From NCBI RefSeq assembly GCF_007655135.1, contig NC_045129.1:11222001-11286000 (forward strand): a DNA stretch of 64,000 nt, given 5' to 3'. Numbering within the stretch: position 1 is the first letter of the stretch; each line of letters opens with the position of its first letter. Below are positions 47,431 through 60,036 of the stretch, piece by piece. Under the pieces are notes generated by a model. It ran no database searches. It was not told where the DNA came from and saw only the letters and a program-made list of their open reading frames with translations. The stretch is from Punica granatum. Taxonomy: Eukaryota; Streptophyta; Magnoliopsida; Myrtales; Lythraceae. Made by a program: the position numbers and the translations under genes.

Positions 47431-50400
47431 TGCCGAGAGAAGATGCACAGCTGAGCTCGGCCAAGCGGGCGTACCGCAGCGCCCAGGCCGAGGGCAACAG
47501 GCAGGAGGAGGCCCGGTGGGCGAACACGGTCGGCAATATCCTGAAGAACCGCGGGGAGTACGTAGAGGCCCTCAGGTGGCTGCGCCTGGACTATGAAGTC
47601 ACCTCCAAGCACCTGCCGGTGAAGCAGCTCCTGCCCACCTGTCAGTCCCTCGGCGAGGTCTATCTCCGGCTCGAGCACTTCAAGGACGCCCTCATTTACC
47701 AGGTACAGCAGGGACGAGACCCTCTAAGCCTTTCTCATGGCGGGCTTTAGTTGAATTTCTGGTATCGTCCGCGAGGAAGCTAAGAAATGTGGAGAAGCTT
47801 CGGTTTCATCCCCTTTCGGATTGAGAAAATGAACTCCATTTCTCAATTCTTCATTTTCAGATTCCGCGGAGTATGCTTTTAGCCATCTTTTTATGCCAAA
47901 ATAAGATTAAAAATATGAATTGTTGGTTCCATTTGTTTTGGGGAAACTGTATATCCCGGTGTTCTGATTGAGGAGGGCATTACAGAATCAGATGAACTGT
48001 CTCAGTTTACTTGAATTTAGTCCCGGGGCTGCCAATGACAAGGAACAGGCTTGTCGAGCCATTTTCCGAGTGGTGTCAGTTCAAGAAAATAGCAGATTCT
48101 AAGTAAGAGCTTTGTCCTGACATTTGTCAGCATTGACCCTTGTTTGTGGTCTGAGGTTTGAGAGGCATTTTAGTAGCAAGTCTGTGTCCTGTGAAAGGTT
48201 TCGGTCATTATTTAGCTGAATCTGTAGGGTGTAGACCGGTACAGGTGCAGAATTTGCTGCCTAATGCCTTCAACTGGAATGTTTTTACGATCGAAAATGA
48301 TGGCAGTTAACAAGGGTACTTTCATTTCATTAATTTAATGGCAGAAAAAACACTTGGAGCTTGCCAAGGACTCTGATGACCTTGTCGAACAGCAGAGGGC
48401 TAGTACACAGCTTGGTCGGACATACCATGAGATGTTTTTAAGATCTTCTGATGATCATATTTCGATTCGAAATGCGAAGAAGTACTTCAAGTCTGCTATG
48501 AAGCTTGTGGAGACTCTCAAGCATAGCCCACCAACTGACAAATCCTCTTTCTTGAAAGAATACATTGATGCACATAACAACATTGGTATGCTTGAACTCG
48601 ATCTTGATAACTTGAAAGAGGCCGAAAAGATATTGACTAAAGGATTAGAGATATGTAATGAGGAAGAGGTTCCTGAAGATGATGATGGTCGCAGCAGGCT
48701 AAATCACAATCTCGGGAACGTTTACACCGAGCTGAGAAAGTGGGATAAGGCGAAGCACCATATTGAGAAGGATATCATAATCTGCAAGAGAATAGGACAC
48801 TGCCAAGGTGAGGCAAAGGGCTACATTAACCTTGGAGAATTGCATTACAGGGTTCAAAGGTATGATGATGCAATTCTTTGCTATCAGAAGGGACTTGATC
48901 TGGCGAAATCCATGGAGGATGAGGACGCATTAGTCGAGCAAATTGAACAAAATATTAATATTGTGAAACAAGCTATGAAGGTGATGGACGAACTAAAGAG
49001 TGAGGAGCAGAATTTCAAGAAGCTTGCTCGAAGCTTGGCAGCTGCTAGAGGCACCTCCAGGGAAAGGAAGTGTCTATTAGAGCAGAATAAATCTCTCGAT
49101 TTACTTATAGAGAAGTCAAGCATAATATCTGCGTGGCTGAAGGTCAGTTCCATGTTCTATGAGAACTTTACATTATGGTTGTTCCATTTTTGGAGTTCTA
49201 TGCAATTTGCCTCTCTTTTTTCTTCGTGCAAAATAACCAACTTCCGTGGAATGAAGAAAACAGGTCTCTGGATGTGTCTACATTTTATGAGATATTATGT
49301 AATAAGCTCGGGAAGAAATTAACCATATGATCAATTGTTGAAGTGCCTTGGATTGTCATTTGGATAATAAAAGAGTCATGCTTTCTCGCTCTATACTTTT
49401 AGGAGTGGCTGTTTACGATTTAGTGCATCATGTGGAAGCTTATAATGTCTACATAATGTGCTGAATATTGTACGTGTAGCTTCTCTATATCGCTCCTATA
49501 CATAGAGATTTAGGGTTGGCCTGGAGAAGTCATCATAGAGCTAGAACGTTGTGCATTTCCTGTGCTTAATTCTTTTTCCATACCTTGCTCCGATTTTCCT
49601 TTTGCAGCATCTCGAATTTGCCAAGCGGAAGAAAAGAATTGCAGTAGAGCTCTGTGACAAGGAAAAACTGAGTGACTCTTACCTTGTCATTGGGGAGTCA
49701 TACCAGAAGCTCAGAAATTTTGTAAAAGCTCTTAAATGGTACAACAAGAGTTGGGAGATCTACCAATCTATTGGCAACATGGAGGTGGGTTACTTATAAA
49801 TTTTATGAGAACACACGAGTGTCCTCCAAGTTTTCTCTAAATTTCACCATTTCGGAGAGAGCATAATAGGACATGCTTTAGGAATCTTTTCCTTTATCTT
49901 AGTCTTTACATAAGATTCCACGGAAGTCAAAAAGGTGACCTTGAAAATGGTAAATCATATGCCTACATGTCGAAGGGAAGATTTGTTCATTGTATGCTGA
50001 GGTTTCTGGGCTGTTCACTTTCATAATTTTGCTTTGATTTTTAGGGGCAAGCACTGGTGAAGATAAACATTGGCACTGTTCTCGACTGTGATGGGAACTG
50101 GAGAGGCGCACTGAATGCTTACGAAGAAGGTTATAGGTGATCATATCCTTTCCGTAGGATCTTGTTTCTTCTTTTCTCTGAGTGGATTAACGTTACAGTT
50201 ATTGAGACAAAATTTAGTTTTTGCAAAGAAGCCAATGAATGAACCAAAAGCACATTTCTTTTCTTTCTCAGATTTCTTTATCTTAGTGAACAATCTCTAT
50301 GCCTCATTGCAGGATTGCTGTAGAAGCTAATCTTCCTTCTATACAGCTTTCTGCCCTAGAGAACATGCATTACAGCCACATGATCAGATTTGACAACATT

Positions 50401-53400
50401 GAAGAAGCAAGGTAAAGCTCTGTGTTCATGAGGCCATAACAGTATACTTTTACCTTTTCTAGGATAATGGACTAGAGAATGGGATAACAGAAATAATGTT
50501 TTAAGCCAACTAATGCAGGCGCTTGCAGCTTCTAATTGACAAGCTGAAGCAATCGGATGATGAAAATCTTGAAGCACACAACATGGGAGCAGAATGTTGC
50601 TCTGAGACAGACACGGAGGGCGATAATAGGCCTACAGCTTGCAGTTCCCCCTTGACAAGTACATCCAGTGCTCGTGAAACAGAATTGAACTATGTGGAAG
50701 AGTTAACTGATGACACCCCCTTAGTCTCATTTCTCCGAAGAAACAATCGACCATTGAAGTTGAAAACTACTCTTCCTGGGGAACCCAATACTCTGGAGAG
50801 GTCCAACGCGGTTTCTCCAAGTCCAGCAAGATCATCTGGTACAATTGTTGGTCGTAAACGCGTTCACCTAGTGCTTTCTGATGATGAAGATGATGCACAA
50901 GCTGATACAGAATGCGGGAGCCTTCAGAAATGTTCTGCTGAAGCGGTCGGCACTTCTGGTGGAAGTGGTTGTAAGTCTGACCAACTTTAGCTTTGGATTT
51001 CCATCTTCTGTCAAGGAATACTGACTACTACTTTCTTTGTTAATCTGCAGCCCACTGTAAAAGAAGTCCAACATCTGTTCGACATAACTCCAAATATAAT
51101 ATAAATTTATACAATCCGATCAATCTTGAAGAAAGCACATGTTCTTACAGAACCAGGAGTTCTAGTAAAGTGGCTTCACAAAACGGCAAAGGAGATATAT
51201 CAAACTGTGATGATGCTCATGATGTTATCTCAGGAGGCTCAAAGTGCAACTTCAATGCTAGGGAGGACTTTCTAAATAAGCAGATTGTTGCTCATTTGGG
51301 TCCTCATGCTTCTGCCAACAAATCTGAAGTACGTAACAGTTGCCATCTAGTGCCCGACAGGGTGCGGGAAATATTTTGTTGCATGTAAAGCATTTTTGCA
51401 GCTTCCTATCGGATCATCATTGTTAATAAGGTGTTCACTATTTAGACATGGAAAAATGGTTATTCTTTTAGGAGGGATACATTCTACATGGAACCTCAGG
51501 TCTGATAAGCCAAAATATAAGGATCTCTTCATGGTAAAGCTAGATTCTTGTGATATTGCTGATGCATCATCTTTTGACCTTGCTATGATTAAACATTATC
51601 ATATGATTTTGTTACCCATTCCACTGTCGAAGTCATTACTCAATCATGATAAGTTCTGGGGAAATTCTCAACTGCAGCGGTTTATAACATTCCAAATTGA
51701 TGATGACCTGGTTCGCATAGAGGCTGGCTCCTTCTTGTCTGATGTTAATCTCAGCATTGAATCTCTGAAGGCTCAGTTGGCATGTTTATACTATTTACAG
51801 CTTCCCACAGAGAAGAGATTGAAGGGTAAATGAATCTGCAACTTTATTGTTTTCCAGTCAAAGAGTGTCCAGTTTTGGAATTATCAGTCCAAAAATATAA
51901 GAAAAGCAGTCCAAATTATTTGACTCTTCATTCTTGCTTGATCTGCTCCGTTTGGATTGTTTATAATAGTTTATTGCCTTGGTCCCTCCAAATAGGTCTC
52001 TTGCCAATCATCGAACAACTTAAAAGTTGCGGAAGAATACTTGAACGGTTGGAAGCTGTTGAAGGCATAGAAGATCTTGTTGAGAATGGCATAGTTGAAG
52101 TATTAGTTGGTGGTATGTTCTGCAGTTATTTTATCTATTTGAGAACTTTCTTATATGGAGAAGTAGATAGAAATTTTTAGATGGGATCTTGTAGGTTGGA
52201 TCCAGAAACCCCTGATGAAGCTATATGTTGGCTGCTGTGAGGACTTATCTGAGGCACCCAACTTGAAGTTGCTGACAAGGCTCTACAATCTGGAGGTATT
52301 AACTGAAGCTAGCTTTATTACCAGTTACAGGGATTGAAAACTTCCTCTACTATTGACCAATTGAAATATTACCTAAACACTATGAATATCAGTTGAACGT
52401 TTAAGGGGCTCTCTCTATAATAGGTCTCAGAAGATGAAGTAATTGTGTCTGATTGCGAGTTGCAAGATGTGTCCGTAACTCCGCTACTGAATGCATTGAA
52501 TGTCCATGGAACAATTGCAATGCTAAATCTTTCTCACAATCTGCTGGGTAAGTTTCTGAATCCTAGGTTATGTTCAGATTCATTTGATCTTCCTCAATGA
52601 ACGATGCATGATCATTCCCTCAACAAGTTTTCTTGTCCAAATCATTTGTTTCTAGTAGTCCACTAAAGAAATGAATCAAACGAAATATATATATATATAT
52701 ATATATATTCTTGGTAATCTGATCTGTTTATGGGTGAACCCTTCCAGGAAATGGAACAATGGAGAAACTTCAACAAATATTTAAATCATCAGGCCAAAAC
52801 TATGGGGACTTGAGTCTGGATTTGCATTGCAATCGATTTGGTCCAACAGCTTTATTTCAGGTTTGTTAAGAACGCAGTAATGATTCCACCATGCTTTAAT
52901 TTCCTGATTTTTCTTTGCCTTTGTTCCATTTGCTTTGCTTCACTTGAAGTCCCCCTAATGATGTGGTTCGATATGATTCTGCATCTTCTCTTGTTTTTCT
53001 TTTCCTAGTGAATCATAAATCCAGATTATGGTTTTGGAAGACCAAGTTTTGTCTTTTGAATGGATTTGATGAGCTTATTTAATTATACTCTGCAGATATG
53101 TGAGAGTCCAGTTTTGTTTGCACGATTGGTGGTCCTTAATATTTCTGGGAACCGTCTCACTGATGCTTGTGGATCTTATATTTCAACTATTCTGAAAAAT
53201 TGTAAAGGTAAGGAGCTCCCACTCTTGCAAAATGTACCTAAACTAGTCGTCACGAACATGTTGTATAATTGGCTCAGAGATTTTTCATGTGTTCTGATTA
53301 TTTCTCTTTTGTAGCCCTTGACAGTTTGAACATAGAACGTTGTTCTATCTCATCCAGGACTATTCAGAAGGTTGCTGATGCAATTGAAGCTGGGTCTATG

Positions 53401-53466
53401 CTCTCACAGCTTTGGATAGGTACGCAGTTCTGAAAAAGGTTCTTTTTTTCTTTTTCTTTTTTGGGT

Positions 53467-53498
<32 letters not shown>

Positions 53499-54933
53499 GG
53501 TGGTTAGAATCACACGCAAAAAAAGTAATTTCTTGAGTAACATTTGTGAATTTCTCTTTATTAGGACATAATGACAATATATCGGGAAATGCCATCATTA
53601 AGTTACTGTCCAAACTCAGCACTCTGAGTAGGTATGGTATCTTCTCTGCTCTCTTATTCTTTGGCAAGTTATCAGCAAGATGCATTTCCAAATATGGAAA
53701 TAAAATAACTACATTTGAGGTTTACATCCTACAGATTTTCGGAGCTGAGTCTTAATGGATTGAAGTTGATGAAACCGGCCGTTGACAGTCTCTGTCAACT
53801 GGTTAAAACCTTGTCCCTTTCTGGACTTATGCTCGGCGGTACCAGTATTGGAACTGTAAGTAAATTGAAGTTGTGGGCTTGAAGCCCATACCATGATACT
53901 CTCTTTCCTTGCTTATCACCTAAGTATCAACATTATCTTGGGTCCAGGATGGGGCACTTCAGTTGACAGAATCATTGTTGTGCGAGACCCATGAGCTCGT
54001 GAAATTTGACGTGTCATGTTGCCGGCTGTCTTCCATGTACTTTTCCCAATTTAGCACGGATACTCTGCTTGGCGCAATTTCAGATCTGAATTTGGGAGGA
54101 AACATTATCAATCAAGAGGTTCATTATATATTTAATGCTCTAATCAGAATGTATCTAATGGATATTGCTCAAGTTAGTGATCAGTAAGACAATATTTGGT
54201 GCAGGGAGCCACTGCATTGGCGTCAATGCTTAGAAGTTATCAGTGCAGCACAAGAGTATTGGTATTGAATAAGTGCAAGCTTGGTCTTTCTGGAGTTCTT
54301 CAAATCATTCAGGCGCTAGCCGGTTTGATCCCAATCTCATCTTGCTTTATATGCCCAAGTCATGAATAGCCAAATTCTGTGCATCACTTCGCTGTTGTTG
54401 TTGTTGCCGTATCAGGGAATAGTTCGGTGAAAGAGCTTGATCTGGCCTATAATGTGGATGAGCCCGAAAGAGAAGCCCTTCAACGTGACATAACACGAGA
54501 AGGAAAGTCAGATGACTCTTTACAGCCCAAGAATCCTGAATCTTCTTCTCACCACGTTCAAAATGATTTATGTGCCTTGAATCATGAGTGTAGTCAGCTC
54601 GAAGTTGCCGATAGTGAAGATGAAAGGACAAGATTAGAACTTCATCCTTGCGGAATGGATCAGAGCTGTGCTAGCTCTTGTGATAGAGTTCCTCTCCCTG
54701 ATTGCCCGTTTATTGAGAAACTGTCTGCTGCAATCGGGTCTGCAAGGCAGTTAGAGCTATTGGACCTCAGCAACAATGGGTTCTCCTCCGCCGCTGTGGA
54801 ATCGTTTTACGCTTCGTGGTCTAATTCAAGGGCTGTTAACTCGGCCCTTAGGCATGCAGATGGACAAGTGCTCCATCTCTCAGTCCCGGATAACCGGTGC
54901 TGCCGTGTCAAATCCTGTTGCAGGAGGGATTAG
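47430..54933 (+). CDS. TSK: TONSOKU / BRUSHY1 / MGOUN3 genome-maintenance protein
   Basis: Nineteen exons: 47430-47702, 48345-49142, 49608-49784, 50045-50136, 50313-50411, 50519-50970, 51051-51328, 51678-51825, 51996-52112, 52195-52295, 52424-52547, 52748-52860, 53096-53207, 53315-53419, 53565-53631, 53735-53855, 53948-54118, 54205-54322, 54416-54933. All phases agree; total 1328 codons with stop (1327 aa, close to about 1311 in Arabidopsis). The N-terminal ~480 residues are TPR helices (for example [36 protein letters not shown]). An acidic/Ser-rich linker follows ([13 protein letters not shown]), then from about 830 leucine-rich repeats ([48 protein letters not shown]), ending in a Cys-rich [11 protein letters not shown] tail. 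Plant TONSOKU acts in the nucleus at replicating chromatin, reading new histones and aiding fork repair; mutants show fasciation and DNA-damage sensitivity. The exon 7/8 junction (51328/51678) is the least certain: a longer exon starting at 51402 stays in frame. Confidence 0.93.
53467..53496 (+). repeat. G homopolymer of 30 bases in a TONSOKU intron
   Basis: This is a run of 30 Gs in the intron between exons 14 and 15, preceded by T-rich sequence. It resembles the 50-G run at 36969. It lies 48 bases downstream of a splice donor and 68 bases before the next acceptor AG. Confidence 0.75.
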
Positions 54934-55385
54934 CTTCTGCAGCCCTGGAATCTCTCTCAACTTTGTCACTATGAGTTATTGCTTCAACTTGATTTCAGAG
55001 AACTGGACATATCAGTGCGGGACGACACGTTTTTTTTTTTTTCATTTGGGTATTCTTAATAATATATGTAAATGCTTGTAAAAACTGATCAACTATATGT
55101 TGCTTTGTTGGGAGGTACATGAAAATGGGCTCACGGTATGTTCATTCTGTTGTTAAAAACTTCTAGTGGAGTACCTGTCCTCTTCGAACTAAAGGAAAGA
55201 CGGAAAGAAAATGAAATTGGAAGAAAACAGAATAAAATGGCCTCTCGTGTTTAGTAGTTGGAATTTTAATTCGCAGGCTTTCTTCGTGAAATCATAGCAC
55301 GAGAGATAATGAGTTTGGAATTTATCTCGGTCATAATTCCATCGAATGATAATGCAATTCTTTTCGTCCGTGCCTGTTCTTGCAG
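54934..55385 (+). other. TONSOKU 3' UTR and spacer
   Basis: This begins after the TAG stop. A T-tract at 55031-55042 and AATAATATATGTAAATG near 55058 could lie in the 3' UTR and polyadenylation region. Positions 55140-55385 end in a pyrimidine-rich stretch and TTGCAG, which looks like a 3' splice site. Confidence 0.5.
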
Positions 55386-55661
55386 GAATTGATGTGGCAT
55401 TATGAGTCTCTGCCTCTGGCATTATCTTCTCTGGTTGATGGTGATCCTAAACTGTTCATATTCATACCGATTAGAAAGGAGTTAACGTATAATCACTATG
55501 TTAATTACGTCATCCTCGAAAAGCTTCTGAGAATGAGCGAAAGCGAAAGATCCCGCATCATGTTAAAGCTAGAAGAACAGGAGGAAGAGGTTCATTATTC
55601 ACCAACTTTACACAACAAACGTGCGAAAAGTGAGCAGTCTTTGGTTCGGAAAAACGCATGA
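55386..55661 (+). CDS. Unassigned exon-like open frame
   Basis: The frame follows a strong acceptor-like sequence (GTCCGTGCCTGTTCTTGCAG) and runs 91 codons to TGA. It starts ELMWHYESLPLALSSLVDGD and has mixed, protein-like composition, with a charged, probably helical section (LRMSESERSRIMLKLEEQEE) and a basic Ser-rich tail (NKRAKSEQSLVRKNA). I do not recognise the family. There is no convincing ATG exon just upstream. It may be an alternative terminal exon of TONSOKU, the last exon of a lost gene, or a chance frame. Codon use looks more gene-like than the surrounding intergenic DNA, but that is a visual judgement. Confidence 0.35.
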   Translation, partial: ELMWHYESLPLALSSLVDGDPKLFIFIPIRKELTYNHYVNYVILEKLLRMSESERSRIMLKLEEQEEEVHYSPTLHNKRAKSEQSLVRKNA

Positions 55662-58033
55662 TTAGCATAAGATTTCCAGAAGATTGTTCCTTTTCCCTGT
55701 CTGTTCTTTCAATTGAATTCTTTAATCCACATCGAGAACGTTGGGCCCACATCCTCCACGGATGTCATAATTACGCTTCCACGAGCCTTTTCATTATATT
55801 TTCTTTTTAAAATACAAAATATTTTCAACTCGTTAATTGATACAAATTAAGAATTCAATATCGGCTTATGAATAGTACTTTCAATAAGTTTCAAGCACTT
55901 TTATACTTCAGGTTAAATTCGTTCGGCGTCAGTGTAGTTTGCCAATACCACATCTCGTGATTTTCAGTTAGATAATTGATTAGGAATCAGGAATTGCTTT
56001 TGGGTTTCTCTATTATCATTTTTCCATGAAAACATGAACCAATGTTCTGTGAGTGGTTCTTATTCCGCCTCTCTTTTTGGTCAACAAAGGTCCGAGAAAT
56101 ATTTCAAATCAAAATGGATGGGACTAGATTAATATATACGGCCTGGAAAGACCACAGTAAGGTATGAAGAACGCATTGTTTATATACTTCCCGACAAATT
56201 CCGGAATATATGTTTCATACACATATTTTATAGTTTTCTTTTTATGAATATACATATTTTATAGTTGTTTATTCGGGTAGATGTCTAGCACAAAAGATTG
56301 GATTATATGGATTCTAGATTTGAGATTTGTAATTTTCTTTTTCAATATGCATAACCTAATATTTGAAAGACCAAATTGACCCCGATTAGTTCAGGTTCGA
56401 GCCTAGCTGGCCCACTTAGAGGTAAAACTTTTTTAATCGTAAATTTTCTACATTCGCAAAATTTAAATCCGAGACTCTATTTAAATACAAAAAACCACCT
56501 AAAACAAAACAGTTGATTGTAAATTCAACTTTATCATAGAAATGGCAAATTACATGAATAATGTGTGTATTTTTATTTTATTTTATTTCAAGTTTATGAG
56601 TTCAATCTATATTAATATTAAAAGTTGAGTCTAAGTATCGGATGATGCCACATAAGATGAAGGTCCCCTCAAGTTGAGTGAATTTTGGTGTCCCAATGAA
56701 TGAAAACTTCACAAATTGTACAATACTATTATGCCACGTCATTCAAGGGAAGTTGCAAAATATTTCAATCATGAAAGTCCAAAAATTGGAAGTTTAAAAG
56801 TCATGCATATATAAATAGCTTAAAAAGACTCTTTAGAAGATTAATATTGAAGATAAGTGCTCTTAACACAAGAAGAGAAAAAAAAATATCTTTATAGAAG
56901 TTCTTCATTCAAGATATACGCTTTCGATAAATAAGAAGATCACCCAAGGTTCCTTAGGAGGACTTTAGGGTGGCAAGGTTTGACAGCTCGAAATTAGTAA
57001 AGCATTTTTTTTAATCTACTTGTTAACTTATGAAGATTGGGATAGTTTGTTTTTGTCGTTATATTTTCATAATTGAAATTTATGTCATGTGTATTAAGTA
57101 ATTCCGGCAATCGCTTTGATATAGTAATTTATTCGGTCCTATTCTTTTTTAATGAGTAGGTTCTCATTTATTTCATATTCATCCTTTACCCGTGGACACC
57201 CTTATTTTCATTTAAAAGTCCACATATGGACCTAACATATTATTTACACTATTTGTCCATTTATATATTAACTGTGTTATGTTTTATATAATGATCACGA
57301 GTGCCGTTGTACTGAATTAATATTGGTCGCATTAGTGAGGAGTTTAATCACGTAACCCATCTCCATATAAGATGAAATTAACTTTCTTTTTGGCCACTCA
57401 GAAAACCTTTTCTCCTTTCGGAAAGTGAAAAAAAAGAAAAAAAAATCATGGAAGAAGAAATAGTATCTTTCCATGATTCGAAGCCAGCTATTGGATTTAA
57501 CTACTATTCCAAGAATCATTACACATTGATGGTTCTCTTTTCTCTCTGTAAATTCTAAAGGGGAGGGGATGAAGATGATAATAATGAAAGTACGTAGACG
57601 TGTATATGATGAAGCATTCCAAGAATTGCGACTATTTCCTGTATCATTTCTCGTGCTATTATATCCATATGCTTGTCTCAATGTAAAACAAGTCACAGAT
57701 AACATTGCCCCTAGGGCTCCAACTGTGTCACGGTTATTAATTATTATCAATCAGTCGAAAGAACCTGTTGATGGTTTGGTCAAGCCCGAATTTTCAGACT
57801 ATCTAGGTTTTACGCTGAAACCATGTGTGCACGCAAATGGAACGTAAGTGAAGCGGATTATGAGTTTGATGTGGTTCAGCTCTATGGACCTTTTGGCCTG
57901 GTCATGCACCAAACTACGCCAACAAAGGAAAGACAATAAAGAAAATTTTAAAGACCTTGATCGTCTGCTTCGGCGTTCAATGCATTTGGTTTAATGATTC
58001 GGGTTTTGGGACCGTCTTGGCAGTTGTCAAGTT
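55662..58033. other. Intergenic, no supported gene
   Basis: AT-rich. A repeat with CAAATTGACCCCGATTAGTTCAG occurs at 56345-56520. A possible Helitron-like 5' end (A|TCTATATTAATATTAAAAG) lies at 56606. The 92-codon frame at 57569-57847 has no recognisable domain and overlaps a longer antisense frame, so it is not called. Confidence 0.45.
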
Positions 58034-58710
58034 CCGCTTCGGCCCTCCATCCTCAGAACTTAACTCAACACTTAATGCGATTTGCAAAGGTCCATAGGTC
58101 ATATCAGGTCTTTTAACTACCGTCTAATGTGTATTATTGTTCTCTATGCTGTATTGCATCTTCAAATTGATGCAATTGCATATGGAGATTCCGGGCTGTT
58201 CACCTTGACACTTCAGGGTACTAAACTCGGCACTGATGCGCACCAAGCACGGAAAAGAACACGATATACCTACCGAAAGTTTTTCAGATTTGGCGTATAA
58301 TAATAATTTAGAGAAATTATTGGATCCATCAGAATACTAGCAATATGTGCTCATCAAGAACGCTCCGCCCCTCTATCCTCAGAACTTAACTCAACACTTA
58401 ATTCTATACATATATTGCAAAGGTCCATAGGTCATATCAGGTGTTTAACTGCCGCTAATGTGTATGATCGTTCTCTACAGTGTATTCCATCGTCAAATTG
58501 ATCCAATTGCATATGGAGATTCCGGGCGGGCCGTTCACTTTGACACTTCATTGTACTCAACTCGGCACTGATTTGCACCATGCACGAAAAAGGACATGAT
58601 ATACGTACCGAAAGTTTTTTAGATTTGGCATATAATAATAATTTACAGAAATTATTGGATCCATCAGAATACTATCAATATTTCTCCTCATCAAGAAAGG
58701 CTCATTGCCT
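58034..58710. repeat. Tandem duplication of ~330 bp (two copies)
   Basis: Copy 1 (about 58034-58362) and copy 2 (about 58363-58710) share, in order, CCTCAGAACTTAACTCAACA, GCAAAGGTCCATAGGTCATA, CATATGGAGATTCCGGGC, CCGAAAGTTTTT and ATTATTGGATCCATCAGAAT. They differ by scattered substitutions and small indels, so the duplication is old. Both are non-coding as far as I can see. Confidence 0.8.
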
Positions 58711-59984
58711 CACACTCACCGTTGATGGAGGCTTTTGAGTGCTCAAATTTGCAGCAATAATGCCTCGCGTGGGTAATCTTCATACATACTCCCCCCATTC
58801 CCCTCATCATTCGTATATTTCCTTCCTTTAACTTTACCCGTAATTCATGGAAGCAAGGAATTACTCTGCTCCGCCGTCCTTTTCCTTTTCGTTAATTAAT
58901 TTCATATTTTTAACTCCATCGTCAATTGAATAATAGATAAACCGCGCAGCCGGCTGTGGGGCATTACCAGCAGTGAAGGGTTCAAATTAAAGCGTACTGA
59001 AAGCGTCTCGTGGTCAAGGCAAACCGGACTCTTAGATAGGAATTACCTAATTAGTATAAGCTAATATATTGAGAACACCACGTAAAATCGAATAATATAG
59101 ATATGTAGAAGATGAAAGCTAGTGTGTGATTTGCTTTATGCCCCCCAACTTGTTGCTGCATTTTCGGTCCTTTGTCGACCGAATTCCTTTGCGTATGCCA
59201 AAACCAAAACTTTCTGCGCATATGCAGTGAATACAGTGGACACTGACTGTTCCTTTTTCTTACAAATAATGTTGTACTCTTCTGATCAATAGTTGTCGAC
59301 AACCCAACCTTTTTTGGCTTTCCCTTTCCATAAAAAAAACTCCAGAATTAAACATTCTTTAATGGCTAATTCATTAATTAATCCATGGGGAAGTTTTGAA
59401 CTACGTAAGTATACCCTTTGAAAAACAAGAGCTAAAATTTGCATGGAATTAGAATTCGGGATTCGGTTCTTGCCAGTGGGATTTCCCGTCCCTCTTTGTT
59501 CCCCAACCTATATCGGCTTTCCTATAATCGAAAAATTTGAAGAAAGGGTGCTACAGATGTAGGTGGAAAAGCAAATATTGAGAATAGTCTCATGAAAATT
59601 AACTGATCACATATATTTGCAAATAAAAAGAAGAGGAGAAGATAGAGGAATTCTAATTGAGTAATTCGCAGTCTCTGCACTTCTCTCAAGTATAAGATGA
59701 TGAAGCAGACTACAAGGAAAACAGAGTCTTATCATCACAAGCAATTCTGTGATCCAATCAAACCCCTTCAGAAAAGAAGAAAAAGAAAACTCTCTTTGAT
59801 TTTTCCAACCACTCCACCACATTAATTTACATAAACTGCCACCAACTCGTGATTGGTTCTAACAGAGCTAACTAACATAACAGAGTAAGAACCACAAAAA
59901 GGAGAAATGAAGGAAGAAAGAAATTCAGGGCAAGTCACCTTAGGTTAAAGCACATATGAATATATATGTATTCATCATGTATAG

Positions 59985-60035
<51 letters not shown>

Positions 60036-60036
60036 A
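58711..60036. other. Intergenic and 3' region of the IDA-like gene
   Basis: No gene is seen from 58711 to about 59600. A mixed (TA)n(GA)n microsatellite lies at 59986-60034, ending three bases before the stop codon of the IDA-like gene. Part of 59600-60036 is probably the 3' UTR of that gene. Confidence 0.5.

Noticed and set aside
57569..57847. 92-codon plus-strand frame
   Set aside because: No known motif, overlaps a 151-codon antisense frame, AT-rich intergenic context, no splice or promoter support.
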